From Pseudomonas cremoricolorata (lineage in GTDB: Bacteria; Pseudomonadota; Gammaproteobacteria; Pseudomonadales; Pseudomonadaceae), in the NCBI RefSeq assembly GCF_000759535.1, contig NZ_CP009455.1, forward strand, positions 2,046,001-2,110,000: DNA of 64,000 bases, given 5' to 3'. The position numbers and the translations under genes are program-made. Below the pieces are notes generated by a model that saw nothing but the letters and a program-made list of their open reading frames with translations, had not been told where the DNA came from and made no database searches. Shown in pieces: positions 1 to 8,700 of the stretch; position 1 is the stretch's first letter; each line of letters opens with the position of its first letter.

Positions 1-1
1 G

Positions 2-1519
2 ATCGTGGTCAAGGCCTTGGCCGAGAGCCCATGGGGCATGTTCACGGTGATGGCGACCATCCCCATCGCGATGTTCATGGGCATCTACATGCGCTACATC
101 CGCCCGGGACGCATCGGTGAAATTTCCATCATCGGCGTGGTCCTGCTGCTGCTGTCGATCTGGGCCGGTGGTCTGGTGGCGGCCGATCCAGTGTGGGGCC
201 CGGCGTTCACCTTCACCGGCGTGCAGATCACCTGGATGCTGGTGGGCTACGGCTTCGTCGCTGCGGTGCTGCCGGTGTGGCTGGTGCTGGCGCCGCGCGA
301 CTACCTGTCGACCTTCCTCAAGATCGGCACCATCGTCGGCCTGGCCATCGGCATCCTGATCATCGCGCCCGAGCTGAAGATGCCGGCGCTCACACAGTTC
401 ACCGATGGCACGGGCCCGGTGTGGAAGGGCACGCTGTTCCCATTCCTGTTCATCACCATCGTCTGTGGCGCGGTGTCGGGCTTCCATGCGCTGATCTCCT
501 CAGGCACCACGCCCAAGCTGCTGGACAACGAAACCAACGCCCGCTACATCGGCTATGGCGGCATGCTCATGGAGTCGTTCGTGGCGATCATGGCGATGGT
601 CGCCGCCTCGGTCATCGAGCCGGGCGTGTACTTCGCCATGAACAGCCCGGCGGCGGTGGTCGGTGCCGACGTCGCTTCGGTGGCGCAGACGGTCAGCAGT
701 TGGGGCTTTTTGATCACCCCCGAACAGCTCGAGGCGGTGGCCCGCGACATCGGCGAGCACACCGTGCTGGCCCGTGCCGGTGGTGCGCCGACGCTGGCGG
801 TGGGGATCGCGCAGATCCTGCACCAGGTGTTGCCGGGTGAGAACACCATGGCCTTCTGGTACCACTTCGCGATCCTGTTCGAGGCGCTGTTCATCCTCAC
901 CGCAGTGGATGCCGGTACCCGTGCCGGACGCTTCATGCTGCAAGACCTGCTGGGCAGCTTCGTGCCAGCGCTCAAGCGTACCGAGTCGTGGGGCGCCAAC
1001 CTGCTGGCGACTGCCGGTTGCGTGGCGCTGTGGGGTTACCTGCTGTACCAGGGGGTGATCGATCCGCTCGGCGGCATCAACACCTTGTGGCCGCTGTTCG
1101 GTATCTCCAACCAGATGCTGGCAGGCATCGCGCTGATGCTCGGCACCGTGGTGCTGATCAAGATGAAGCGCCAGCAGTACATGTGGGTGACCTTGCTGCC
1201 GGCTGTGTGGCTGCTGATCTGCACCACCACCGCGGGCCTGATCAAGCTGTTCGACCCGAACCCGGCGGTGGGCTTCCTGGCCCTGGCCAACAAGTACCGC
1301 ACCGCGCTCGACGCCGGTCAGGTGCTGGCGCCGGCCAAGGATATCGGGCAGATGCAGCACGTGATCTTCAACGCCTACACCAACGCCACGCTCACCATCC
1401 TGTTCCTGGTAGTGGTGTTCAGCATCCTGTTCTTCGCCGTCAAAGTGGGCTATCGCGCACTGGGTCGCAAGGAACGGACCGACAAGGAAACCCCGTTCCA
1501 GGCGCTGCCTGATGCGTGA
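2..1519 (+). CDS. cstA: CstA/BtsT family carbon starvation / pyruvate transporter, C-terminal part (5' end outside window)
   Basis: Inner-membrane peptide/pyruvate transporter of the CstA family. In E. coli, CstA and BtsT (YjiY) import pyruvate, and BtsT is a proton symporter. The frame is open from base 2, so about 505 residues of a protein usually near 690 residues are present and the start lies outside the window. Many hydrophobic helices are visible, for example the stretch around residues 35-60 and the C-terminal one ending FFAVKVGYRALG. The next two genes are a YbdD/YjiX protein and YjiA, the same order as E. coli btsT-yjiX-yjiA, which supports the family call. CstA and BtsT cannot be told apart from this fragment. 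Family assignment is firm; the substrate is inferred from relatives. Confidence 0.93.
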   Translation: MVVKALAESPWGMFTVMATIPIAMFMGIYMRYIRPGRIGEISIIGVVLLLLSIWAGGLVAADPVWGPAFTFTGVQITWMLVGYGFVAAVLPVWLVLAPRDYLSTFLKIGTIVGLAIGILIIAPELKMPALTQFTDGTGPVWKGTLFPFLFITIVCGAVSGFHALISSGTTPKLLDNETNARYIGYGGMLMESFVAIMAMVAASVIEPGVYFAMNSPAAVVGADVASVAQTVSSWGFLITPEQLEAVARDIGEHTVLARAGGAPTLAVGIAQILHQVLPGENTMAFWYHFAILFEALFILTAVDAGTRAGRFMLQDLLGSFVPALKRTESWGANLLATAGCVALWGYLLYQGVIDPLGGINTLWPLFGISNQMLAGIALMLGTVVLIKMKRQQYMWVTLLPAVWLLICTTTAGLIKLFDPNPAVGFLALANKYRTALDAGQVLAPAKDIGQMQHVIFNAYTNATLTILFLVVVFSILFFAVKVGYRALGRKERTDKETPFQALPDA

Positions 1520-1537
1520 TCACAGAGGGTCGCAGTG

Positions 1538-1735
1538 ATGTTCAACGACCTGGGGAAACTGGGTAAGTACCTCGGCCAGGCCGCCCGCCTGATGGTGGGC
1601 ATGCCTGACTACGACAACTACGTCGAGCACATGCAGCGCACGCATCCGGACCAGCCGGTGATGAGCTACGAGGCGTTCTTCCGCGAACGCCAGGAAGCCC
1701 GTTACGGCGGCAAGTCCGGGCCCAAGTGCTGTTGA
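1538..1735 (+). CDS. YbdD/YjiX family small protein
   Basis: A 65-residue protein of the YbdD/YjiX (DUF466) family, always found next to CstA/BtsT transporters; its biochemical role is not established. The typical core [19 protein letters not shown] is present and the protein ends in a Cys-Cys pair. The start is taken as the ATG at 1538, about 8 bases after a GAGGG ribosome site; a GTG one codon upstream (1535) is also possible. It starts 18 bases after the transporter stop, so the two are surely co-transcribed. The perfect hairpin at 1757-1784 then separates it from yjiA. Confidence 0.9.
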   Translation: MFNDLGKLGKYLGQAARLMVGMPDYDNYVEHMQRTHPDQPVMSYEAFFRERQEARYGGKSGPKCC

Positions 1736-1756
1736 CGCTGCGCCACGCGTGAATCC

Positions 1757-1784
1757 GTGGGAGTCCGGTCGAACGGACTCCCAC
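1757..1784 (+). terminator. Perfect 11-bp hairpin between ybdD and yjiA
   Basis: GTGGGAGTCCG and its exact reverse complement are separated by a 6-base loop (GTCGAA). There is no long T-run after it, only TTCATTTCT, so it may be a weak terminator or an mRNA-stabilising stem between the transporter pair and yjiA. Confidence 0.5.
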
Positions 1785-1813
1785 GTTCATTTCTGCTTCA
1801 TGGAGGTACCTGC

Positions 1814-2791
1814 GTGTCCACGCCTATTCCCGTCACCGTCCTCACCGGTTTTCTCGGTGCCGGCAAGACCACCTTGCTCAAATACATGCTCAAGGCCGAG
1901 CACGGGCTCAAGCTTGCCGTGATCGAGAACGAATTCAGCGAGGCCGGCATCGACAGCCAGCTGCTTGGCGATGAGCCGGTGCAGGTCATGACCCTGGCCA
2001 ATGGCTGCGTCTGTTGCAGCATCCACGGCGACCTGACCCGTGCCCTGTACCTGCTGCTCGAACGCCTCGACGCCGGGAAAATCGCCTTCGACCGCCTGGT
2101 GATCGAATGCACCGGTCTGGCCGACCCGGCACCCGTCGCACAAACCTTTTTCATCGACGAGGAACTGCGCGAGCGCTATATCCTCGACGGCATCATCACC
2201 CTGGTCGACGCCAAGCACGCCGACCTGCACCTGACCCAGAGCATCGCCCAGGCCCAGGTCGGCTTTGCCGACCGCCTGCTGCTGAGCAAGACCGACCTGG
2301 TCGATGCGACCACGCTCGACGCGCTGCGCGAACGCCTGGGCCGCATCAATGGCCGCGCCGCGATTCGTACCGTCGAGCACGGCCGCATCGAGCTGGCCGA
2401 GCTGCTCGATGTGCGCGGCTTCAATCTCAACCCAGAACTGGGCCTGCGTCCGACCCCGACCCTGCGCCCAGTGCTCAAGCCGGCCACCCCGGACCGCATC
2501 GCCACCCTGGTGCTGCGCAGCGAGACGCCGCTGGACATCGACCACCTCAGCGACTTCATGAACCAGTTGCTCGAAGAGCACGGCAAGCAACTGCTGCGCT
2601 ACAAAGGTGTGCTGAGCATCGCCGGTGAGGCGCGGCGCCTGGTGTTCCAGGGCGTGCTCAAGCTGTACGGCTTCGACTGGGACAGCGAGTGGAAGGCCGA
2701 CGAGTCGCGCGAAAGCGTGCTGGTATTCATCGGCGATGAGCTGCCCGAAGAAAAAATCCGCATAGGCTTCGCCGCCCTCAGCAGCTCATAG
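1814..2791 (+). CDS. yjiA: G3E family GTPase YjiA (CobW/COG0523 type)
   Basis: A 325-residue P-loop GTPase of the COG0523/CobW group, thought to handle metal ions (zinc, cobalt). The P-loop GFLGAGKTT lies at residues 12-20 and the metal-binding CVCC motif at 65-68; a CobW C-terminal domain fills the last third. The start is the GTG at 1814, preceded by a clear GGAGG at 1802-1806; open sequence further upstream runs back into the intergenic hairpin and is not coding. The gene order after cstA and ybdD matches E. coli btsT-yjiX-yjiA. It ends only 3 bases from the stop of the convergent gene. No Zur-type site was seen upstream. The exact metal partner is unknown. Confidence 0.93.
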   Translation: MSTPIPVTVLTGFLGAGKTTLLKYMLKAEHGLKLAVIENEFSEAGIDSQLLGDEPVQVMTLANGCVCCSIHGDLTRALYLLLERLDAGKIAFDRLVIECTGLADPAPVAQTFFIDEELRERYILDGIITLVDAKHADLHLTQSIAQAQVGFADRLLLSKTDLVDATTLDALRERLGRINGRAAIRTVEHGRIELAELLDVRGFNLNPELGLRPTPTLRPVLKPATPDRIATLVLRSETPLDIDHLSDFMNQLLEEHGKQLLRYKGVLSIAGEARRLVFQGVLKLYGFDWDSEWKADESRESVLVFIGDELPEEKIRIGFAALSSS

Positions 2792-2794
2792 GCC

Positions 2795-4027
2795 TCAGCG
2801 CTGCGACACACGCCGGTGCAGGTGCGCGCCGGCCAGCTCCAGCAGCGCAGTGCAAAAATGAATGATCACCGACGCCTCCATGTCGGCGCGCAAGGTGATG
2901 CGCACCGCAGCGCTGCCATTGGGCACGATGGGAAAGAACACTGCCGAGGTCAGGTAGCCCAAGTCGGCCAGGCGCGCCGACAGCTGGTTGGCGCTTTGCG
3001 CGTCACCGGTGCGCACCAGTCGGATCGGTGAGCGGCTGCCGGCCTGTTCGCTCGGCACCAGCGAGTCGAACAGCTTGAGGTTTTTCTGCAGTTTGTCCTG
3101 CGCGGCCTTCAAGGTCTGGGTTCTGTGCAGCTCGATCGACGCAAGCCCTGCACCGATCATCGCGGTATTGAGACTCTGTGACCAGTTGGTCGGCCCACCG
3201 TAGCGGTGAATCAGGCGCTTGTGCCGTTCGCTGCCCAGCATCACCAGCCCGCCGCCGGCGCCGAACGACTTGTCCAGGGAGGCGACGATGATGGTCTGTT
3301 CGTTGTCCTGGTCGATCTCCGGGCGCACCAGCCCGGCGCCTTGCTCGCCCAAGGTGGAGAGGGCGTGGGAGTCATCCAGGTACAGCAGCAGGCCGTAGCG
3401 ATCCTGCAGGAACAGCAAGCCTTCGAGGTCGCACATCCCGCCCATGCTGTAGAGCCCGTCGGCGACGTAAGCCACGCGCGGATGATCGCGACACAGCTGT
3501 TCGAGCTGATCCATGTCGTTGTGCGGCAGGGTCAGTACCTGGGTTTCGTCGGCGCAGGCAGATTTGGCATGGCTCATCGAGGCATTGGCGAAACGGTCGA
3601 AAACCAGTGTCGGCGGCTGCTTGTCGGAGAAAATTCCGGCGGCCAGTAATGGCAGCACGCCTGCGCTGGCTGCGCTGCACGACAAGGTCGCCAGGCAGTG
3701 GCTCTGGAACAGCTCCGAGAGCCGCCACTCGTAATCGTCCAGCACCCCCAGCTTGCAGCGGTTGCGTGAATTGGCGATACGCAGCGTGCCGTTCTGGCGA
3801 ATCGCATCCACCGCGCCATTGAGCAGGCGCGGGTGATAGTCCAAGCCCAGGTAGGAACTGGTGCAGAAGTGATGCAAACGCCTGCCGAACTGATCGGCCA
3901 GGTGGTTCGGCGCCAGCACCGTGACATTCAGCCCCGACAGCCGGCTGCGCTGCGAGCAGTCCCAGCTCGTCTCGGCCGTGTCGATGACCCGTTTGTAGTT
4001 GCCATGCTGATTGTGGTTGCCGTTCAT
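2795..4027 (-). CDS. Alpha-oxoamine synthase family PLP-dependent enzyme (BioF/KBL/CqsA-like), product unknown
   Basis: A 410-residue fold-type I PLP enzyme of the alpha-oxoamine synthase family. Members condense an acyl-CoA with an amino acid to give an alpha-aminoketone (BioF, KBL, serine palmitoyltransferase, the signal synthase CqsA). The PLP-binding lysine lies in SLDKSFGAGGG, and the substrate-binding Asp-His motif is DDSHALSTLG, where BioF and KBL usually have D-A-H-G. The start at 4027 follows CGAGGTT about 6 bases upstream; an ATG 11 codons earlier (4060) lacks a ribosome site. It is not next to bio, kbl/tdh or sphingolipid genes and lies alone between yjiA (3 bases away, convergent) and glyA. 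The substrate cannot be deduced. A short-chain signal or secondary-metabolite role is only a hypothesis. Confidence 0.8.
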   Translation of the reverse strand: MNGNHNQHGNYKRVIDTAETSWDCSQRSRLSGLNVTVLAPNHLADQFGRRLHHFCTSSYLGLDYHPRLLNGAVDAIRQNGTLRIANSRNRCKLGVLDDYEWRLSELFQSHCLATLSCSAASAGVLPLLAAGIFSDKQPPTLVFDRFANASMSHAKSACADETQVLTLPHNDMDQLEQLCRDHPRVAYVADGLYSMGGMCDLEGLLFLQDRYGLLLYLDDSHALSTLGEQGAGLVRPEIDQDNEQTIIVASLDKSFGAGGGLVMLGSERHKRLIHRYGGPTNWSQSLNTAMIGAGLASIELHRTQTLKAAQDKLQKNLKLFDSLVPSEQAGSRSPIRLVRTGDAQSANQLSARLADLGYLTSAVFFPIVPNGSAAVRITLRADMEASVIIHFCTALLELAGAHLHRRVSQR

Positions 4028-4204
4028 GGGTGAACCTCGCCGAAGGAAGGGCGACAGCATGACGACGAAACGGGAGCGGGCTAATCAGACGCTTCCGGCG
4101 CGAGGGCGGCGTTTTCTGGTGGGGGGAGTTGGTACAGGCAGCAGGTGTTGGTCTGTGCGTTTGATATGAATAAAAGGCCCGGCGGATTGGGCCGCTTGGC
4201 GGCC

Positions 4205-4251
4205 CATCGCGGCTAAAGCCACTCCTACAGGGAGCGGCTTTAGCCGCGATG
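4205..4251. repeat. Pseudomonas REP-type palindrome
   Basis: Perfect 16-bp arms (4205-4220 and 4236-4251) surround ACTCCTACAGGGAGC, the core of the common Pseudomonas REP element with a C-T-C-C-T-A-C-A-G loop. A second hairpin (4188-4206, TGGGCCGC arms) overlaps its left edge. It lies between the 3' end of glyA and the 5' end of the oxoamine synthase gene and may end glyA transcription. The rest of this 296-base gap shows nothing else clear. Confidence 0.85.
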
Positions 4252-4323
4252 GACTGCGAAACAGCCCCAATTCGTGTTGCATCAAGCTTGAATGAATAGC
4301 ACCCGGCTACCCAATGCCTGCAC

Positions 4324-5577
4324 TTACTGCCCGTAAACCGGCAGCTTCTTGCAGATCGCCTTGACCTTCTCACGCACGGCGTCGATCACCGCTTCGTCGT
4401 TCAGGTCAGCGAGGATGTCGCAGATCCAGCCGGCCAGTTCGCGGCATTCGGTTTCCTTGAAGCCGCGGGTGGTGACGGCTGGGGTGCCGAAGCGCAGGCC
4501 GGAGGTTACGAACGGCGAGCGTGGGTCGTTGGGTACCGAGTTCTTGTTGACGGTGATGAAGGCTTTGCCGAGCGCTGCGTCAGCGTCTTTGCCAGAGATG
4601 TCCTGCTTGATCAGCGAGAGCAGGAACAGGTGGTTTTCGGTACCGCCGGAGACCACGTCGAAGCCGCGCTCGATGAACACGCTGGCCATGGCCTGGGCGT
4701 TCTTCACCACTTGTTGCTGGTAGGCCTTGAACTCAGGCTGCAGCGCTTCCTTGAAGCAGATCGCCTTGGCCGCGATGACGTGCTCCAGCGGGCCGCCCTG
4801 GGCGCCTGGGAAGACGGCGCCGTTGAGCTTCTTCTCGATCTCGGGGTTGCTGCGGGCCAGGATCAGGCCGCCACGTGGACCGCGCAGGGTCTTGTGGGTG
4901 GTGGTGGTGACCACATCGGCGAACGGGACCGGGTTGGGGTAGACGCCAGCAGCGACCAGGCCTGCGACGTGGGCCATGTCGACGAACAGGTAGGCACCGA
5001 CCTTGTCGGCAATGGCGCGGAAGCGCGGGAAGTCCAGCACCTGCGAGTAGGCCGAGAAACCAGCGACGATCATCTTCGGCTTGTGCTCGACGGCCAGGCG
5101 CTCAACTTCGTCGTAGTCGATCAGGCCGTTGCCGTCGATGCCGTACTGCACGGCGTTGTACAGCTTGCCCGAAGAGCTGACGCTGGCGCCGTGGGTCAGG
5201 TGACCCCCGTGGGCCAGGCTCATGCCCAGGATGGTGTCACCGGCCGACAGCAGCGCCAGGTAGACCGCAGCGTTGGCCTGGGAACCGGCGTGGGGCTGAA
5301 CGTTGGCGTAATCGGCGCCGAACAGTTCCTTGGCACGGTCGATGGCCAGTTGCTCGACCACGTCGACATACTCGCAACCGCCGTAGTAGCGCTTGCCTGG
5401 GTAGCCTTCGGCGTACTTGTTGGTCAGCACCGAACCCTGGGCTTCCATGACGGCAGGGCTGGTGTAGTTTTCCGAAGCGATCAGCTCGATGTGCTCTTCC
5501 TGGCGCAGCGCTTCCTGCTGCATGGCGTCGAAGAGCTCTGCGTCGTACTTGGCAATGGTCAAATCACGGCTGAACAT
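4324..5577 (-). CDS. glyA: Serine hydroxymethyltransferase
   Basis: A 417-residue cytosolic PLP enzyme that interconverts serine and glycine and passes the one-carbon unit to tetrahydrofolate. The catalytic PLP lysine lies in [14 protein letters not shown], and the length is typical. The start at 5577 ([12 protein letters not shown]) follows TTGAGGACCGCC; frame upstream of this lies in a non-coding repeat. A -10-like TAGAAT (minus strand, 5613-5618) sits 36 bases before the start, at the edge of the inverted repeat 5627-5713. Pseudomonads commonly carry two glyA copies; which one this is cannot be told from the window, though the neighbourhood matches the copy next to a sensory-box GGDEF/EAL gene in P. 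putida. Confidence 0.97.
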   Translation of the reverse strand: MFSRDLTIAKYDAELFDAMQQEALRQEEHIELIASENYTSPAVMEAQGSVLTNKYAEGYPGKRYYGGCEYVDVVEQLAIDRAKELFGADYANVQPHAGSQANAAVYLALLSAGDTILGMSLAHGGHLTHGASVSSSGKLYNAVQYGIDGNGLIDYDEVERLAVEHKPKMIVAGFSAYSQVLDFPRFRAIADKVGAYLFVDMAHVAGLVAAGVYPNPVPFADVVTTTTHKTLRGPRGGLILARSNPEIEKKLNGAVFPGAQGGPLEHVIAAKAICFKEALQPEFKAYQQQVVKNAQAMASVFIERGFDVVSGGTENHLFLLSLIKQDISGKDADAALGKAFITVNKNSVPNDPRSPFVTSGLRFGTPAVTTRGFKETECRELAGWICDILADLNDEAVIDAVREKVKAICKKLPVYGQ

Positions 5578-5626
5578 GGCGGTCCTCAAGGATCGGGCGG
5601 GAAAGGGGCAACATTCTACAGCATTG

Positions 5627-5713
5627 GGCAGCGGCAAGCTTCAAGCGGCAAGCGGCAAGTTGAAGCAGCACAGCTTTTTTCTTGTCGCTTGCCGCTAGCA
5701 GCTTGCCGCTGCC
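5627..5713. repeat. Long inverted repeat with nested GCGGCAAG units between GGDEF/EAL gene and glyA
   Basis: Perfect 14-base arms (5627-5640 and 5700-5713) begin directly after the stop of the GGDEF/EAL gene. Inside lie further copies of the unit (A)GCGGCAAG in both directions and a smaller inverted pair GCTTCAA...TTGAAGC, with a T-run near the centre. It can fold as a large stem and probably ends the upstream transcript; the likely glyA promoter abuts it. Confidence 0.7.
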
Positions 5714-8700
5714 TCACTCCAGCATGAACAGCGCCTCATTACTGAACTGCGCTTCGAACTGGTGGGCCGACATCGGGCGGCCGAACAGGTAGCCCTGCAC
5801 TTCGTCGCAGTCGTGTTCGCGGAGAAACTCCAGTTGCTCGTGGGTCTCCACGCCTTCGGCGATCACCGTCAGGTTCAGGCTGTGGGCCATGGCGATGATC
5901 GCGCGGGCGATCTGCGCGTCCTGCTCACCGCAGGGCAGGCCGTCGACGAAGGTGCGGTCGATCTTCAGTACGTCGATGGGGAACTGCTTGAGGTAGTTGA
6001 GCGACGAGTAGCCGGTGCCGAAATCATCCACCGCGATGCTCAGGCCCAATTGCTTGAGGCTGGCGAGCATCTGCATGGCTTCATCGACCTCGCGCATGAG
6101 GATGCTTTCGGTCAGTTCCAGCTCCAGGCAACCCGGCGACAGGCCGGTCTCTTGCAGAATGCCGGCGATACGCGTGCCCAGCTGGCCGTCGGAGAACTGC
6201 CGGGCCGAGAGGTTGACGGCTACCTTGGGCACACGCACGCGGGCTTCGCGCCAGATCTGCAACTGCCGACAGGCCTCGCGCAAGACCCAGTCGCCGACCT
6301 CCACCACCAAACCCAGTTCTTCCAGCACGGGAATGAACTCGCCTGGCGGCACCAGGCCGCGGCGCGGGTGACGCCAGCGCAGCAGCGCCTCGGCACCGGT
6401 CAGGCGTTTGCCATCGCCGCTGAACTGCGGCTGGTAATACAGCACGAACTCCTTCTGCTCCAGGGCGTGGCGCAGGTCGCTTTCCAGCTCAAGGCGCTCC
6501 AGGGCGCTGGCGTTCATGTCGGCCTGGTAGAACTGGAAGTTGTTCTTGCCGCGCTCCTTGGCGTGGTACATCGCGGTATCGGCGTTCTTCATCAGTTGGC
6601 TCAGCTCGCTGCCGTCCTGTGGACTGAGGGCGATGCCGATGCTGGCGGTGACGAAGAACTCACGGTTTTCCAGCACGAACGGTCGCACCAGGCTGGCGAG
6701 GATGTTCTCGGCCACATGGATCGCGCGGGTCAACGAAGCCTCGCGGCTGGGCCGGGGTTGCAGCAGCAGGGTGAACTCGTCGCCGCCCATGCGCGCCACG
6801 GTGTCGTCGTCGTGGACACAGGCCAGCAGCCGCTCGGCCATGTCCTTGAGCATGCGATCGCCCGCAGCGTGGCCGAGCGAGTCGTTGATCGGCTTGAAAC
6901 GGTCGAGATCGAGGAACATCAGCACCACCCACGAGGTGTTGCGCTGCGCCTGTTGCAAGGCGGTGTAGAGGCGATCCTGGAACAGCGTGCGGTTGGGCAG
7001 GTGGGTCAGGGCGTCGTAGTAAGCCAGGCGATGGATGCGCTGCTCGCTGGCCTTGCGCTCACTGATATCGGTGAAGAAGCACACGTAGCTGGCCAGATCG
7101 CCTTCGTCGTCGACCACCGCGGTGATGCCGACCCAGGCCGGGTAGTGCTCGCCGCTGCGGCGCTTGAGCCAGACTTCGCCTTCCCAGCTGCCGCGCTGGT
7201 GCAGTTGCTTGAGCACGTAGCGCAGGTGGGCCTCTTGCTGATTGTCGACCACCAGCATGCCTGGCAACTGGTCGAGCACGTCACTGACCGCGTGACCACT
7301 GACCCGGCTGAAGGCTTCGTTGGCCTGGACGATGTAGCCGGCCGGGTCGGTGATGAGAATGGCCGAGGTTGAGTGCTCGAAGACGGTCGCAGCCATGCGC
7401 AGGTCTTTCTCGGCCCGGCGTTGCTGGCTGATGTCACGGCCCACGCCGAGAATGCCTTCGAAGCCGCCATGCTCGTCCCAGACCAGCACCACGCGCAGCT
7501 CGATGGGAATCTTGCGGCCATCGGCGCGCAGGCAGTCGAACACGAACAACTGGGTCGGCAGGTCACTGTGCAGGCGCGCCAGGCGCTCTGGGTCGCCCAG
7601 GGCGCTGGTCACCTGTTCGACCAGCTTGAGCACTCCGCTGAGCTGCGCCGGGTTGGCGATGGTCGATTGCCAGCCGTTGCTGAAGATCCACTCCACCTCA
7701 TAGCCCAGCACCACTTTGACCGATGGGCTGACGTAGTTGAGCTTGAGTTGGCTGTCGGTGGAGAAGATCACGTCGCTGATGCTTTCGGCGAGCATGCGGT
7801 AGCGCTGTTCGCTATCACGCAGCGACTCGCTGGCTTCGATCTGCACCGTGACATCCTTGCCGACGCCGATGATGCGTGTCACCTGGCCCGCTGTGTCGCG
7901 GGCCAGCACCTGCTCGCGGATGTCGTAGCAACGCCACGAGTCGTCCTGATGACGGAAGCGTGCGTGGTAGTGCAGCGGCTGATCGTCATGGCGGCGCAGG
8001 TGCCAGCGCTGGGCGCGGTAGCGTTGGGCGTCGTCCGGGTGCATGAGCATCTCCCAGAAGCGATCGCCCATCTGCGCCAGCTCGGCGCGGCTATAGCCCA
8101 ACGTCTGGCCAAGGTGGCGGTTGCTGAAGATCATCTGCTGGCTGAGCACGTCTTGCACGTAGAGCTGATCCGGCACCGTGCGCACCACATCCGACCAGAA
8201 GCTCTCGCGCTCCAGCGCCGACAGCTCGACCTGCTTGCGGCTGGTGATGTCGCTGATGCTGAGGATCACCGCGCGATAGTCGCGCGGCTCGGGCAGGCGC
8301 ACCATCAGCCACAAATGCAGGTCGCCGCCTTGGGACGTCGGCAGGCGCACCTCGAGTTCCAGTTGCTGGCGGCGCCCGAGCACGGCATCGATGAGCTGCA
8401 TGCCGACGCTGTCGCGGCCATCGCCGCTGCCTTCGATCAGCCGCTGCCAGGCGTGCTCGTTGCATTCGACCTCCAGTAGCTGGCGTGCCACCTGGTTCGT
8501 CTCGGTGATCTTCAGTTGCTGGAGCAGTGCGCGGCGCAGGTTCGGGTCCAGTGCCAGGCTGTGGCGCAGGCCGGCGCGGTTGCTCAAGTGATGGCGCTCC
8601 AGTTGACCCGGCAGGCTCGACAGGTCGAGCACGCACAGCGCCACCCCAGTGCCTTCGAAGATGTCGTGGTAGCGTCGGCGTTCTTCCTGGAGGGTGCGCT

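Noticed and set aside
2795..4027. Calling the enzyme BioF or CqsA
   Set aside because: No biotin or quorum-sensing genes nearby and the Asp-His motif differs; only the family level is supported.
4630..8479. Long plus-strand frames opposite glyA and the GGDEF/EAL gene
   Set aside because: Shadows of well-defined minus-strand genes; no ribosome sites or recognisable motifs.
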